64,000 nt of DNA from Variovorax sp. JS1663 (GCF_002157355.1 NZ_LYMK01000003.1:62001-126000); one strand, 5' to 3'; shown: positions 33,874 to 43,667, numbered from the stretch's first letter. The notes: a model not told the origin generated them from the letters alone. A program made the numbers and translations.

Positions 33874-35051
33874 CGCTCGAAGCCATCGCGGCGCCGGTCG
33901 CGGACCTGCTGCCGGACCTGGTATCGCTGCGGCGCGACCTGCATGCGCACCCCGAACTCGCCTACGAGGAGCGGCGAACCGCCGGCGTGGTGGCCGGCGC
34001 ACTGCGGCTGCTCGGCCTGGAGGTGTGCGAGGGCGTGGGCGGCACCGGCGTGGTGGGTACGCTGCGCTGCGGCACGGGCCGCAGGCGCATCGGCCTGCGC
34101 GCCGACATGGATGCGCTGCCGATGGTCGAGCTGGGCCGATCGGCGCATGCCAGCCGCGCGCCGGGCGTGCACCATGGCTGCGGGCACGACGGCCACACCA
34201 GCATGCTGATCGGCGCGGCCCGCCAGCTGGCGCGCACACGGCGCTTCGACGGCACCGTGCACTTCATCTTCCAGCCGGCGGAGGAGGGCCAGGCCGGCGC
34301 GCGCAGGATGATCGGGGACGGCCTGTTCGAGCGTTTCCCCTGCGACGCGGTCTATGCGCTGCACAACTGGCCCGATCTTCCGCTGGGCCGGGCGCAGACG
34401 CGCGCGGGGCCGATCATGGCGGCGGCCGACCGCTTCGACATCGTGCTGCGCGGGCGCGGCGGGCACGCGGCACAGCCGCATCACACGCCCGACGCGATCC
34501 TCGCGGCCAGCCAGCTGGTCGCGCAGCTGAACACCATCGTCTCGCGGCGCATCGACCCGGGCCAATCGGCCGTGCTGTCGGTCACCCGCATCGAGGGCGG
34601 CCACAGCCACAACGTGCTGCCGGCAGAGGTGTCGATCACCGGCACCGTGCGCAGCTTCGACCCCGACGCGCAGGACCGCATCGAGGCCGCGTTGCGGGCG
34701 ACGGTCGACGGCGTGGCACTGGCCAGCGGTACAACGGCCGAGCTGCGCTATCAGCGCTATTACCCGGCCACCATCAACACCGCGGAGGAGGCCGGTCTGG
34801 CACTGGAGGCGGCCCGCGCGGTCGGACTCGAAGCCGACATGGCGCGTCCCGCCTTCACCTCGGAAGACTTCGCCTTCATGCTGCAACACTGCCCGGGCGC
34901 CTACCTGTGGCTGGGACAGGGGCGCGCGGACCCGGGGCCGGAGGGCGAGCGTGCCCTGCATCACCCCTGCTACGACTTCAACGACGACGCGCTGCCGCTG
35001 GGTGTGCGCTGGCTGTGCGAGGTGGCCGAGCGCGAGCTTGCGTCCGCCTGA
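33870..35051 (+). CDS. M20-family amidohydrolase (hippurate/N-acyl amino acid hydrolase-like)
   Basis: A 393-residue metal-dependent amidohydrolase. Metal-site motifs are RADMDALP, HGCGHDGHTSML, FQPAEEG and PAFTSEDF, and the dimerisation/lid domain follows RGRGGHAAQPH. The start is TTG at 33870, overlapping the upstream stop by four bases, because the usual N-terminus (LLPDLVSLRRDLHAHPELAYEE) begins soon after it. It hydrolyses N-acyl amino acids or related amides. Substrate unknown. Confidence 0.88.
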   Translation: MTLEAIAAPVADLLPDLVSLRRDLHAHPELAYEERRTAGVVAGALRLLGLEVCEGVGGTGVVGTLRCGTGRRRIGLRADMDALPMVELGRSAHASRAPGVHHGCGHDGHTSMLIGAARQLARTRRFDGTVHFIFQPAEEGQAGARRMIGDGLFERFPCDAVYALHNWPDLPLGRAQTRAGPIMAAADRFDIVLRGRGGHAAQPHHTPDAILAASQLVAQLNTIVSRRIDPGQSAVLSVTRIEGGHSHNVLPAEVSITGTVRSFDPDAQDRIEAALRATVDGVALASGTTAELRYQRYYPATINTAEEAGLALEAARAVGLEADMARPAFTSEDFAFMLQHCPGAYLWLGQGRADPGPEGERALHHPCYDFNDDALPLGVRWLCEVAERELASA

Positions 35052-35114
35052 CCTCCCGCACGTCCGCTGGTCGGGGAGGGGCGGGGTGTCGGATATGGAG
35101 CGGGAATGGCGCGC

Positions 35115-35609
35115 TCAGTGCGGGTGGGGGAACAGCCGCTCGATCGGACAGTGCGTCTTGATGAACGGCGACTTGATGACGATGTAGCTGAAGTACTTCG
35201 CAATGCCGATGTTGCGCTCGAGCAGCTCCTCGATGATCTCCTGGTAGTGGTTGACGCCGCGCGTCAGGAAGCGCAGCAGGTAGTCGTAGCCGCCGCTCAC
35301 CAGGTGGCACTCCAGGATCTCGTCGACCTCGCGGATCGCGGTCTCGAAGCGGGTGAAGTCCTCGCGATGGTGGTCCGACAGCGTGACCTCGGTGAACACG
35401 GTCAGCGTGTCGCCGAGCTTTTCGAGCCGCAGATGCGCGCCGTAGCCGGCGATGTAGCCGGCCTGCTCGAGCCGCTTCACGCGGATCAGGCAGGGGCTGG
35501 GCGACAGGCCCACCGCATCGGCCAGGTCCACGTTGGTCATGCGCCCGTTCTTCTGCAGCTGCGCGAGGATGCGCAGGTCGAGTCGGTCGATCTTGAAGGC
35601 TTCTGACAT
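35115..35609 (-). CDS. Lrp/AsnC-family transcriptional regulator
   Basis: A 164-residue feast/famine regulator. It has an N-terminal HTH (IDRLDLRILAQLQKNGRMTNVDLADAVGLSPSPCLIRVKRLEQAGYI) and a C-terminal RAM ligand-binding domain (VSGGYDYLLRFLTRGVNHYQEII). It is encoded 61 bp downstream of a class III aminotransferase on the same strand and probably controls it in response to an amino acid. Confidence 0.92.
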   Translation of the reverse strand: MSEAFKIDRLDLRILAQLQKNGRMTNVDLADAVGLSPSPCLIRVKRLEQAGYIAGYGAHLRLEKLGDTLTVFTEVTLSDHHREDFTRFETAIREVDEILECHLVSGGYDYLLRFLTRGVNHYQEIIEELLERNIGIAKYFSYIVIKSPFIKTHCPIERLFPHPH

Positions 35610-35670
35610 GGCGGTTCGATGAGCTGGAAAGGCTTCGATTCTGCGTCGGCCGACGCGCGTGGGCGGGCGC

Positions 35671-37074
35671 TCAGTCGGCGAGCGCGGCGCGCACGTCGGG
35701 CGCGGCCAGCACCTCGTCCAGGGTCTTCTTCAGGCGCGCGAACATCTGCGCGAACTCGTCCTCGCTGAAGGTCAGCGCCGGCGCGAAGCCGAGGATGTGA
35801 TCGCCGAAGGAGCGGAACACCAGGCCGTTGCGGTAGCCGGTGGCGAAGATGCGGTCCGCGAGGCCGAGCGCCGGGTCGAAGCCGCGCCTGGCCGCCTTGT
35901 CGCTCACCAGTTCCAGTGCACCCAGCAGCCCGCGATGCCGCGCATCGCCTACCAGCGGATGCGCGCGAAGGGCATCGAGCCCGGCCGCGAAATGGGCCGC
36001 GACGCGCTGGCCGTTGGCGAGGATGCCGCCTTCCTCGTAGAGCCGCAGCACCTCGAGGGCGACGGCCGCGCTCACCGGGTGCGCCGAGTAGGTGGCGCCG
36101 TGCCCGATGGGGGCGCCCGCAGGCGCACCGTCGGCGATGCCCGCGTACACCTTCTCCGAGAGCAGCGTCGCGCCCATCGGCGCATAGCCGGCGGTGAGGC
36201 CCTTGGCCACCGTCATCAGGTCGGGCTCCACGCCCTCGGCCTCGCAGGCGAACATCGGGCCGGTGCGGCCGAAGCCGGTGATGACCTCGTCGACCACGAA
36301 CAGGATGCCGAGTTCGCGCGTGGCCTCGCGCATCGCCTTCAGCCAGCCCTGGGGCGGCACGATCACGCCGCCCGAGCCCTGGATGGGTTCGCAGAAGAAG
36401 GCCGCCACGTTGTCGGCGCCCAGTTCCGCCACCTTGGCTTTCAGTGCCGCGACCGAGGCGGCGATCAGCGCCTGCGGGTCGGCGCCCTGCGGATGCCGGT
36501 ACGGGTTGGGCGAAGGAATGTAGTGCTGGGTCGGCAGCGGCAGGTCGAAGCCGCGGTGGAAGGCCGGCAGCGCGGTGAGGCCGGCGCCCGTGGAGGAAGA
36601 GCCGTGGTAGCCGCGCTCCAGCGCGATGAAATGCTTCTTCGAAGGTTTGCCGATCGCGTTGTGGTACTGGACGATGAAGCGAACCGCGGCGTCGATGGAG
36701 TCGGAGCCGCCCAGCGTGAGGTACACGCGGGTGAGCGAGGCGGGCGTGATCTGCACCAGCTTGTCGGCCAGGCGGATCGCCGGCTCGCTGCTGAAGTGGA
36801 AGTAGCCGGTGGCGTAGGGCAGGCGGCGCATCTGCTCGGCCGCGGCCTGCACCACGCTTTCCTGGCCGTAGCCGACGTTCACGCACCAGAGGCCCGCGAA
36901 GGCATCGAGCAGCTCGTGGCCGTTGGCATCGGTGAGCCAGGCGCCGCGGCCGGAGGCCAGCACCATGGGGCCGCGCTCTTCGTGCACGCGCCAGGGCGAG
37001 ACGGGATGGATCAGGTGGGCGCGGTCGATCGCGTCGAGCGCGGCGTGGTGGGGCAATGCGGTGGGGTGCGTCAT
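35671..37074 (-). CDS. Class III (omega) aminotransferase
   Basis: A 467-residue PLP-dependent transaminase. Features include the N-terminal HPVSPWRVHEERGP, the phosphate-binding YHGSSS, the Asp of the PLP pocket (FVVDEVITGFGRTG) and the Schiff-base Lys in TVAKGLTAGYAPMG. It belongs to the omega-aminotransferase group acting on polyamines, beta-alanine or similar amines with pyruvate. The associated Lrp gene and nearby amine oxidases suggest amine catabolism. Confidence 0.9.
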   Translation of the reverse strand: MTHPTALPHHAALDAIDRAHLIHPVSPWRVHEERGPMVLASGRGAWLTDANGHELLDAFAGLWCVNVGYGQESVVQAAAEQMRRLPYATGYFHFSSEPAIRLADKLVQITPASLTRVYLTLGGSDSIDAAVRFIVQYHNAIGKPSKKHFIALERGYHGSSSTGAGLTALPAFHRGFDLPLPTQHYIPSPNPYRHPQGADPQALIAASVAALKAKVAELGADNVAAFFCEPIQGSGGVIVPPQGWLKAMREATRELGILFVVDEVITGFGRTGPMFACEAEGVEPDLMTVAKGLTAGYAPMGATLLSEKVYAGIADGAPAGAPIGHGATYSAHPVSAAVALEVLRLYEEGGILANGQRVAAHFAAGLDALRAHPLVGDARHRGLLGALELVSDKAARRGFDPALGLADRIFATGYRNGLVFRSFGDHILGFAPALTFSEDEFAQMFARLKKTLDEVLAAPDVRAALAD

Positions 37075-37201
37075 GGCGGCGGCAAGGAGGGCGGTTGGAT
37101 GTCCGAAAGCTTAGGGCGGCCGACCCTCATGTGGATGCTGCATTGAGGCCCTGCCGCGATGAAGGCTGCGGTTGTGTGCGCCGCCACAGCAGATCCTGCT
37201 T

Positions 37202-38149
37202 TCAGTACCCGCGCGCGCGATCGACCAGCCCGAGCATCGGCTCGCCGCGCTCGAAGCGCTGCAGGTTGTCGATCACGACCTCCGCCGCGCTCAGCGGCTG
37301 CGTCATGCTGGCGATGTGCGGCGTGAGGCGGATCCTCGGATGGCGCCAGAAGGCATGCGCCTGCGGCAGCGGCTCGGGGTCGGTCACGTCGAGCACCGCC
37401 TCGGCGAGCTGCCCGCTCGCGAGCGCGGCCAGCAGGTCGGCCTCCACCAGCTGCGGCCCGCGGCCCACGTGGACCAGGCTCGCGCCGCGGGGCAGCAGCG
37501 AGAACAGCCGTGCATCGAGGAAGCCGCGCGTCGCATCGGTGAGCGGCAGCAGGCACACGAGGACGTCGGTGCGTGCGAGAAAGTCCTGCAGCGCCTCGCT
37601 GCCGGCATGGCATTGCACGCCATCGACGTGGTGCTGCGAGCGGCTCCAGCCCGCGCAGTCGAAGCCCAGCCCCACCAGCTGCGCCAGCACGGCCTGGCCC
37701 AGCGAGCCGAGGCCCAGCACGCCCACGCGCCGTTCGCCCGCGGGCCGCACCGTCAGCGGCTGCCACAGGCCTTCCTGCTGCTGGCGCCGGTAGGCCGGCA
37801 TGTCGCGATGAAGGTCGAGCACCGCATGCGTCACGTACTCGACCATGCCGCGCACGATGCCCGGCTCCACCATGCGCACGACCGGCAGCGCGGGCGGCAG
37901 GATGGTGAAGTCGAACTGGTCCACGCCCGCGCCCGAGGAGAAGAGAACCTCGAGCGCGGGAAAGCGCGCCGCGATGTCCGGCGGCGGCTCCCAGGCCGCG
38001 AGGAAGCGCACCTGTGCCGGGTCGCCGATGTCGGGCCAGATGCGGAAGTCGATCTCCGGCGCGCGGCGCCGGAACACCTCGGCCCATTGGCGGCCGCGTG
38101 CGGGGTCGGACTTGTACAGGAAGGTGGCGGCGCTCATCGTGCTGCTCAT
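37202..38149 (-). CDS. ghrA: Glyoxylate/hydroxypyruvate reductase A
   Basis: A 315-residue D-2-hydroxyacid dehydrogenase closely matching GhrA in layout. FSSGAGVDQFD, the Rossmann motif GVLGLGSLGQAV, VGRGPQLVEADLL (Arg), DVTDPEPLP (Glu), LTPHIASMTQP (His) and the characteristic C-terminus VDRARGY are present. It reduces glyoxylate or hydroxypyruvate with NADPH. The start overlaps the upstream acetyltransferase stop by four bases (ATGA). The in-frame ATG at 38137 is the alternative start. Confidence 0.88.
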   Translation of the reverse strand: MSSTMSAATFLYKSDPARGRQWAEVFRRRAPEIDFRIWPDIGDPAQVRFLAAWEPPPDIAARFPALEVLFSSGAGVDQFDFTILPPALPVVRMVEPGIVRGMVEYVTHAVLDLHRDMPAYRRQQQEGLWQPLTVRPAGERRVGVLGLGSLGQAVLAQLVGLGFDCAGWSRSQHHVDGVQCHAGSEALQDFLARTDVLVCLLPLTDATRGFLDARLFSLLPRGASLVHVGRGPQLVEADLLAALASGQLAEAVLDVTDPEPLPQAHAFWRHPRIRLTPHIASMTQPLSAAEVVIDNLQRFERGEPMLGLVDRARGY

Positions 38150-39021
38150 CCCAGGGCCTGCATCACGATGGCGAACAGGGCCGGCGCGCCCGGCGGCGGT
38201 GCCACGGACGCTCCGCGCACCATGGTGGTGGGTGCATCGACGCGCAGCAGCCCGAAGCTCTCCAGCCATTCGGCCAGGCCGCTCGCGAAGTCGATGTCGA
38301 TGCGCGTGAAGTGGCCGGCGTTGAGGCCCGCCAGGTGCGCGATCAGCGCCTTGGCGCCTTCGGCATCGGGCGCGACGACCGGGCCGATCGCATGGCCGCG
38401 GCCGAAGCGGCGCAGCATGGCGAAACCCTTCGGCTCGCCTTCATGGTCGAGGACCACGCAGGCTTCGGCGCTGTCGAGCAAGTCCTGGATCAGCGCATGG
38501 CGCGGCATGCCGCGTGCCGCGGCATCGAGTGCCTGGAGCGCGGGCGCCTCCTGCAGGCCGGCCGGCCGCAGCCGCCAGCCGGGCCCGGGCGCGACCAGCG
38601 GCGCCGGCTGCGCCACGCCCTGGTGCTGTCGGATCTCGCCGGTGCGCATGAAGCCCAGCCGTTCATAGAGGCCCCGCCCCTGGGCGGTGGCGTGCAGCAG
38701 CACCGTGTGCCCGTCCAGCCCTTCGAGCAGGGCGCTCATCATGCGATGGCCGATCCGGCGGCCCTGGCAGGCGGGGCTCACGACCACCAGGCCGATGGTG
38801 GCGTGGCGCTCGCCCCAGCGCCAGCGCAGGCCGGTGGCGATCACCTCGCCATCGCGCTCGGCCACCAGCCCCTCGCCATGGCTGAAGGCCAGTTCCCAAT
38901 CCGCGGGCCGGTGCGGCCAGCGCATCTCGGTCGTCAGGGCATGGGCGCGGGGCAGGTCGGCGGAAGTCATGGGGCGCAGCAGCACCCCATCGGCAGCGGT
39001 CGTGAAGGTCTGGGCAAGCAT
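38146..39021 (-). CDS. Two-domain GNAT acetyltransferase
   Basis: A 291-residue protein. Residues ~10-135 form a GNAT domain (acetyl-CoA loop CQGRRIGHRMM, then GRGLYERLGFMRTGEI). Residues ~150-285 form the second Acetyltransf_18/YitH-like domain (CVVLDHEGEPKGFAMLRRFGRGHAIGPVVA). The ATG at 39021 gives MLAQTFTTAADGVLLRPM, and longer starts lack a good ribosome site. It is coupled to ghrA. A broken paralogue lies 1 kb away at 39748-40255. Confidence 0.87.
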   Translation of the reverse strand: MLAQTFTTAADGVLLRPMTSADLPRAHALTTEMRWPHRPADWELAFSHGEGLVAERDGEVIATGLRWRWGERHATIGLVVVSPACQGRRIGHRMMSALLEGLDGHTVLLHATAQGRGLYERLGFMRTGEIRQHQGVAQPAPLVAPGPGWRLRPAGLQEAPALQALDAAARGMPRHALIQDLLDSAEACVVLDHEGEPKGFAMLRRFGRGHAIGPVVAPDAEGAKALIAHLAGLNAGHFTRIDIDFASGLAEWLESFGLLRVDAPTTMVRGASVAPPPGAPALFAIVMQALG

Positions 39022-39269
39022 CGGAATGGTCTTTGCTGAAGAGAAATGCGCGTCCATCTTGGACGACATTCTTCTCCCGCGCCAGATCGAATGCGGGCCT
39101 GGCCGCAACTTGCAAGCTTCGTCCGAGCGAGGCTGCAGATTCGCAATTCGCTGCGGCCACAACCGCGCTTACGCACACAAATGCCGCGCTTGCACGCCTA
39201 GCATCCACAGGCCTCGGCGCGTTCCTGCGGATGTGCCCGAGCCCACCACTTCCCGAGGATCCACTTCCA

Positions 39270-39626
39270 ATGTCAAGCAGCCTGCTCATCCACTTCAACC
39301 TCGATCGGCTCGGCGAGCCGCGTGAATACCGGCCGCCGGCGGAACGCGTCCTAGAAGGCGACATCGTGTGCCGCAACTGGGACGTCGACAGCGCCAAGGA
39401 CGGCAAGGTGCGCGCCGGCGTGTGGGAATCGACACCCGGCGTCAACCGCTCGATCAAGGGCGAGACCTGGGAGTTCTGCCTGATCCTGTCCGGGCTGGTC
39501 GAGATCACCGAAGACGGCCAGGCTCCCATCACCTACAAGGCCGGCGACATCTTCATCATGAAGCCGGGCTATACCGGTACCTGGCGCACCCTCGAGACCG
39601 TGCGCAAGGTGTGGATCATGGCTTGA
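39270..39626 (+). CDS. Small cupin-domain protein
   Basis: A 118-residue single-domain cupin of the DUF861/EutQ-like type (RSIKGETWEFCLILSGLVEITEDG...YKAGDIFIMKPGYTGTWRTLE). GAGGAT precedes the ATG. The stop sits within a short GC hairpin (GAGCCC-gccg-GGGCTC, 39625-39640) without a T-run. It is divergent from the ghrA/GNAT pair. It was probably followed by RidA, GNAT and amine oxidase genes that are now remnants. Function unknown. Confidence 0.8.
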   Translation: MSSSLLIHFNLDRLGEPREYRPPAERVLEGDIVCRNWDVDSAKDGKVRAGVWESTPGVNRSIKGETWEFCLILSGLVEITEDGQAPITYKAGDIFIMKPGYTGTWRTLETVRKVWIMA

Positions 39627-39649
39627 GCCCGCCGGGGCTCTGATCGTCC

Positions 39650-39751
39650 ATGCTGCCGGATGCTTGCCCCGCGCGCACCGTGGTCCCGGTGCCGGAATTG
39701 CACTTCGGGTATCCGGTCGAGATCGACGCCGTCGCGGTGCGCGAACCATGA
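39650..39751 (+). pseudogene. RidA/YjgF-family C-terminal fragment
   Basis: About 30 codons encode ARTVVPVPELHFGYPVEIDA followed by VAVREP and a stop. This resembles the last strand and helix of RidA-family enamine deaminases (RT-V-V--L-----VEI-A-A). The N-terminal three quarters are absent. The stop overlaps the ATG of the acetyltransferase remnant (ATGA), the trace of an ancestral operon. Confidence 0.45.
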
Positions 39752-40123
39752 CCGCCACAGCGACCCCGCCCGCCGACCACCACGACGACGACGTGGTGCC
39801 AGCTTTCGCAGGAAATGTCCTGGCCCTACCGGCTCGAGGACTGGGCCTTCGCGCTCGAACTCGGCCAGGGCTTCGTGCTCCGCAACCGCGCCGGCAAGGT
39901 GATCGCGACGGCGGCCTGGTGGGCCTACGGCGAGGACCATGCTTCGATGGGGATGATCATCGTTGCCAAGGCTGCTCAAGGCCGGGGGCACGGTGCGCGG
40001 CTGATGGATGCGTTGCTGGCGGCGGCTCGGCCGCGGCGCATCACGCTGAACTCGACGGCCGAAGGTCTGACGCTTTATGAAAAGCGCGGCTTCGTGCGTG
40101 TCGGCGCCATCCAACAGCGATGA
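39748..40123 (+). pseudogene. GNAT acetyltransferase remnant, N-domain
   Basis: From the original ATG the frame reads MTATATPPADHHDDD. After a frame-breaking deletion near 39795 the protein resumes as QLSQEMSWPYRLEDWAF..., running through the acetyl-CoA loop AQGRGHGARLMDALL to LYEKRGFVRVGAIQQR and a stop. It matches the first domain of the intact two-domain GNAT at 38146. The front (~25 residues) and the whole second domain are missing from this strand. Confidence 0.7.
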
Positions 40124-40255
40124 CGTGCCCGCGGCCGAACAGCCGTGAAATGGCATAGCCGCGCGGCTCGCCGCCACGCACGAGCACGTGGCCGTCACCG
40201 GCCTGGATGAGCCGATCCAGGATCTCCCGCCTGGCCCAGCCCGTGGCCTGCAGGT
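40110..40255 (-). pseudogene. GNAT second-domain fragment, inverted
   Basis: On the minus strand the DNA encodes DLQATGWARREILDRLIQAG, then DGHVLVRGGEPRGYAISRLF and GRGHVIA. This aligns with CVVLDHEGEPKGFAMLRRFGRGHAIGP in the second domain of the intact GNAT. It is joined tail to tail with the N-domain remnant, so it may be the missing half of the same gene after an inversion. Confidence 0.65.
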
Positions 40256-40739
40256 CCCTCGGAGCCCTTCCGCAGTGCCACCGCAGGACCGGTGCAGGGC
40301 AACTGCGATGCGGCGGTGATCGGCGGTGGCCTGACGGGCTGTTCGGCTGCACTGGCCCTTGCCAAGAAGGGGGCACGCGTCGTGCTCCTGGAAGCCGAGA
40401 CCATCGGGCACGCCGCTTCCGGGCGCAACGGCGGCATGTGCAACAACGGCTTTGCCCAGGACGACGGCACGATGTCGGCCAAGCCCGAGCACTACGACAA
40501 GCTGGCGCGCAGCCAGGAACTGCTGGCGGCGAACGTCGACCCCGACACGGAGATGGTCAGCCGCGCCGACCTGGCCCGCGAGGTGGGGTCGGACCGCTTC
40601 TACGGCGGGCTGGTCTACGCGCGCCGAACTCAATCCCTGGAAAGACTTCGACTGGCCCGCGATCCCGGGCCATATCGGACCACCGTGGTTCCTGCCGCTG
40701 GTAGGGGCCTATTACCGGCTCAAGGACAAGCTCGCCTGA
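40256..40739 (+). pseudogene. FAD-dependent amine oxidase (DAO) with two internal deletions
   Basis: The N-terminus (CDAAVIGGGLTGCSAALALA...SGRNGGMCNNGFAQDDGTMSA) jumps in frame near 40480 to KPEHYDKLARSQELLAANVD. It then jumps out of frame near 40622 to LNPWKDFDWPAIPGHIGPPW, ending YYRLKDKLA. Alignment by eye to the intact oxidase at 44770 shows ~45 and ~200 missing residues. The FAD-site front and the C-terminus survive, but no active enzyme is possible. Confidence 0.8.
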
Positions 40740-40782
40740 AGCCGTTCTCCCAGTCATCGCCACCGCACCAGCGGCGGCAAGG

Positions 40783-42141
40783 CTAGAACTCCGCCACCTT
40801 GCCCCAGGACGACTGCTTGAACCGGCCGGGATTGAAGGCCGCCGGATCGAAGATCGGCTTGTCGCCGGTGACCAGGTCGGCAATCAGGTGGCCTGCGCCG
40901 GGACCGATGCCGAAGCCGTGTCCCGAGAAGCCCGCGGCCAGGATCAGTCCCGGCACCTCGGGCACGGCGCCGATGCCGGGCACACCGTCGGGCGTGCTGT
41001 CGATGTAGCCCGCCCAGGTGTTCGCGATGCGGGCTTCGCGCAGTGCGGGCAGCAGGTGGACGGCGCGGCGGTGGGTTTCGCGCACACCCGCCGGATCGGG
41101 CTTCGGATCGAGAATGCGGGCCCGCTCCATGGGGGTGGGTGTGTCGAGCTTCCACCGCGCGCGGGTCTCGTGGCCCCAGCGGATGCCTTCCAGGCCGCCG
41201 GGGAACACGTTGCGCCAGCGCTTGGCGAACATGGGAACGAAGTGCGGCGCGAAGCGCACCAGCTGCGCCGTGGGGTCGAGGCGCCCACGGCCGCTGATGG
41301 CCAGCACGTAGTGGCCGTCGGGCCGCCGGGTGACGGCGACGTTGGGGCCGGCCAGGGCATGGGGCAGGGCCTGTGGCACCGGCGCCAGGCGCACGATGGA
41401 TTGGCGCACCGTGGCCACCGGGAAGCGCACGCCGAGCTGGTGGCAGAACGACGAGGCCCACGCACCGCCCGCGAGCACCACGGTGCGGGTCTTGATGGTG
41501 CCGGCCTCGGTCACGACGCCGCAGACGTGCCCGCCCTCGAGTTCGATGCCGCGCGCGGCGCAGTGCTGAAGAACGGTGCCGCCCAGCTTCATGAGCGCGG
41601 CTGCCACCGCGGGCGCGGCCTTGGCCGGATCGGCCGTGCCGTCGCTGGGAGAGAAGACGCCGCCCTTCCACGCCCTGCCGGTCGCGCGGCCTCGCTCCGT
41701 CGCCTCGCGGCTGCTCAGCATGTGCGTGGTCACGCCGGTGGTGATCGCGAACTCGCGCCAGCGCGCCCATTGCGCGATCTGTGCCTCGTCGTCGCTGAGG
41801 TACAGCAGTCCGTGGCGGTCGAAGCCGGTGTCCTCGCCGCTGTCCGCGGAGAAGCGCTCCCACAGCTGGAGGCTTCTGGTCGCCATCGGCAACTCGCGTG
41901 CGTCCCGGTTCTGCTGGCGGCACCAGCCCCAGTTGCGGCTGGACTGCTCGGCGCCGATGCGGCCCTTCTCGACCACGGCGACCGACAGCCCGCGCCGGGC
42001 GAGGTAGTAGGCGGTGAAGACGCCGATGATGCCCCCGCCGATCACGACGACATCGGCACGGGCCGGCAGGCCAGGCGAACTTTCGACGAGCCGAAGCGGT
42101 TGCGAGGGGAGGGGTTGCGACATGCCTGGGGCCACGGTCAT
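40783..42141 (-). CDS. FAD-dependent oxidoreductase (glycine/D-amino-acid oxidase family)
   Basis: A 452-residue DAO-superfamily flavoenzyme that oxidises the C-N bond of amino acids or amines. Features are the Rossmann motif VVIGGGIIGVFTAYYLARRG, SSRNWGWCRQQNRD, which replaces the common SGRNGG, and the C-terminal FAD contact GFSGHGFGIGPGAGHL. The start ATG overlaps the preceding ALDH stop by four bases. The pair probably oxidises an amine to an aldehyde and then an acid. Confidence 0.9.
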   Translation of the reverse strand: MTVAPGMSQPLPSQPLRLVESSPGLPARADVVVIGGGIIGVFTAYYLARRGLSVAVVEKGRIGAEQSSRNWGWCRQQNRDARELPMATRSLQLWERFSADSGEDTGFDRHGLLYLSDDEAQIAQWARWREFAITTGVTTHMLSSREATERGRATGRAWKGGVFSPSDGTADPAKAAPAVAAALMKLGGTVLQHCAARGIELEGGHVCGVVTEAGTIKTRTVVLAGGAWASSFCHQLGVRFPVATVRQSIVRLAPVPQALPHALAGPNVAVTRRPDGHYVLAISGRGRLDPTAQLVRFAPHFVPMFAKRWRNVFPGGLEGIRWGHETRARWKLDTPTPMERARILDPKPDPAGVRETHRRAVHLLPALREARIANTWAGYIDSTPDGVPGIGAVPEVPGLILAAGFSGHGFGIGPGAGHLIADLVTGDKPIFDPAAFNPGRFKQSSWGKVAEF

Positions 42142-43667
42142 GGTCGTTGTTCCTTCGGGATGCGGGTGTTCGTTGCGTCGCCGGCTCCAGCGGCATCGGC
42201 CGCTGGATCATCCCCGTAGCCGAGGATGGCCTTGGTCTCGAGATATTCCTCCAGGCCCTCGACGCCGTATTCGCGTCCGTTGCCCGAGCGCTTGTAGCCG
42301 CCGAAGGGCGCATGGGGGCTCCACGCGGGGTTGTTGATGTGCACCTGCCCGCAGCGCAGCCGGGCCGCGACCGCGCGGGCGGCAGCGAGGTCGCGTCCCT
42401 GGACGTGCGCGCCCAGGCCATAGACGGTGCCGTTGGCGATCTCCACGGCTTCGTCGAGGCTGTCGTACGCGATGATGCAGAGCACCGGCCCGAAGATCTC
42501 CTCCTGCGCGATGCGCATCTGCGGCAGCACGTCGGAGAAGATGGTGGGACGCACGTAGAAGCCGCGCTCCAGGCCGGGCGGCCGGCCGGGGCCGCCGCAG
42601 ACAAGGCGTGCGCCTTCGGCGATCCCGGCGGCGATCATTTCCTGCACGCGATTGAACTGCGCCCGGTTGGCCACTGGGCCGTGAGTGGTCTGCGGCGAGC
42701 GCGGGTCGCCCACGACCAGCGCGGAAGCCGCCTCGTCGGCGATCCGTTCGGCCTCCGCGAGCCGCTCGCGCGGCACCAGCATGCGGGTCGGTGCGCTGCA
42801 GGACTGGCCGACGTTGCGCAGGCCGGCCGCGACGCCCGCCGCCACCGCGCGCGGAAGATCCGCATCCGCCAGGATGAGGTTGGGCGACTTGCCGCCCAGC
42901 TCCTGGGCCACCCGCTTGACGGTGGGCGCCGCGGCCTGCGCCACCAGCACGCCGGCGCGGGTGGAGCCCGTGATGGAGACCATGTCCACGTCCGGGTGCG
43001 AGGCGAGGGCGGCGCCGACCTCCGGTCCTTCGCCGTTCACCAGGTTGAACACGCCCGCCGGGATGCCGGCGTCGCGCGTCACGTCCGCGAACAGCGCGGC
43101 GGACAGCGGCGACAGCTCGCTGGGCTTGAGGACCACGGTGCAACCGGCGGCCAGCGCCGGGCCGACCTTGGCGGTGATCTGGTACAGCGGCCAGTTCCAG
43201 GGCGTGATGAGGCCGCACACGCCGATGGCTTCGCGCACGATGGCCATGTCGCCTCGACGGCTGAGGAAGGGGTAGCCGGCCGCGAGCTCGCCGGCCACGC
43301 GGATGTGCTCCGCCGCCACCGGCACCTGCGTGCCGCGCGCCATGCCGATGGCGCAGCCCATCTCCTGCGAGATGGCCTGCGCGAACGACTCCGCGCGCTC
43401 CAGGATCAGGCGGTGCATCCGCTCGAGCAGGGTGGCCCTGCTTCGGGGGGAACTCACCGACCAGGTCGCGAAGGCGAGGCGGGCCGCGTCCACCGCGACC
43501 GCGACGTCCTGCGCGCTGCCCAGCGCGACGTGGGCGACGGCTTGCTCCGTCGAGGGATCGATGACGGGCGCTCGATCCCGCCCCGAAGGCAGGACCCATT
43601 CGCCGGAGATGAAGATGCGATCCAGGCGGCCGGCGCGTCCGAGCTGCTCGATCAGGGGAGAGGTCAC
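42138..43667 (-). CDS. Aldehyde dehydrogenase family protein
   Basis: A 509-residue ALDH with catalytic C290 ([11 protein letters not shown]), base E256 (QELGGKSP) and the cofactor motif [14 protein letters not shown]. The start is GTG at 43667 ([13 protein letters not shown]), supported by AGAAGGA upstream, and the codons before it are not protein-like. It is coupled to the amine oxidase by a four-base overlap. The substrate is likely an aminoaldehyde or semialdehyde. Confidence 0.88.
   Translation of the reverse strand: MTSPLIEQLGRAGRLDRIFISGEWVLPSGRDRAPVIDPSTEQAVAHVALGSAQDVAVAVDAARLAFATWSVSSPRSRATLLERMHRLILERAESFAQAISQEMGCAIGMARGTQVPVAAEHIRVAGELAAGYPFLSRRGDMAIVREAIGVCGLITPWNWPLYQITAKVGPALAAGCTVVLKPSELSPLSAALFADVTRDAGIPAGVFNLVNGEGPEVGAALASHPDVDMVSITGSTRAGVLVAQAAAPTVKRVAQELGGKSPNLILADADLPRAVAAGVAAGLRNVGQSCSAPTRMLVPRERLAEAERIADEAASALVVGDPRSPQTTHGPVANRAQFNRVQEMIAAGIAEGARLVCGGPGRPPGLERGFYVRPTIFSDVLPQMRIAQEEIFGPVLCIIAYDSLDEAVEIANGTVYGLGAHVQGRDLAAARAVAARLRCGQVHINNPAWSPHAPFGGYKRSGNGREYGVEGLEEYLETKAILGYGDDPAADAAGAGDATNTRIPKEQRP

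Noticed and set aside
35052..35114. Possible terminator between the M20 and Lrp genes (CCTCCC...GGGGAGG)
   Set aside because: The stem is short and imperfect with no T-run, so it is too weak to call.
40557..40883. Small minus-strand open frame between the oxidase remnant and the intact oxidase
   Set aside because: It covers the antisense of the remnant and the 3' end of the real gene in another frame, with no motif.
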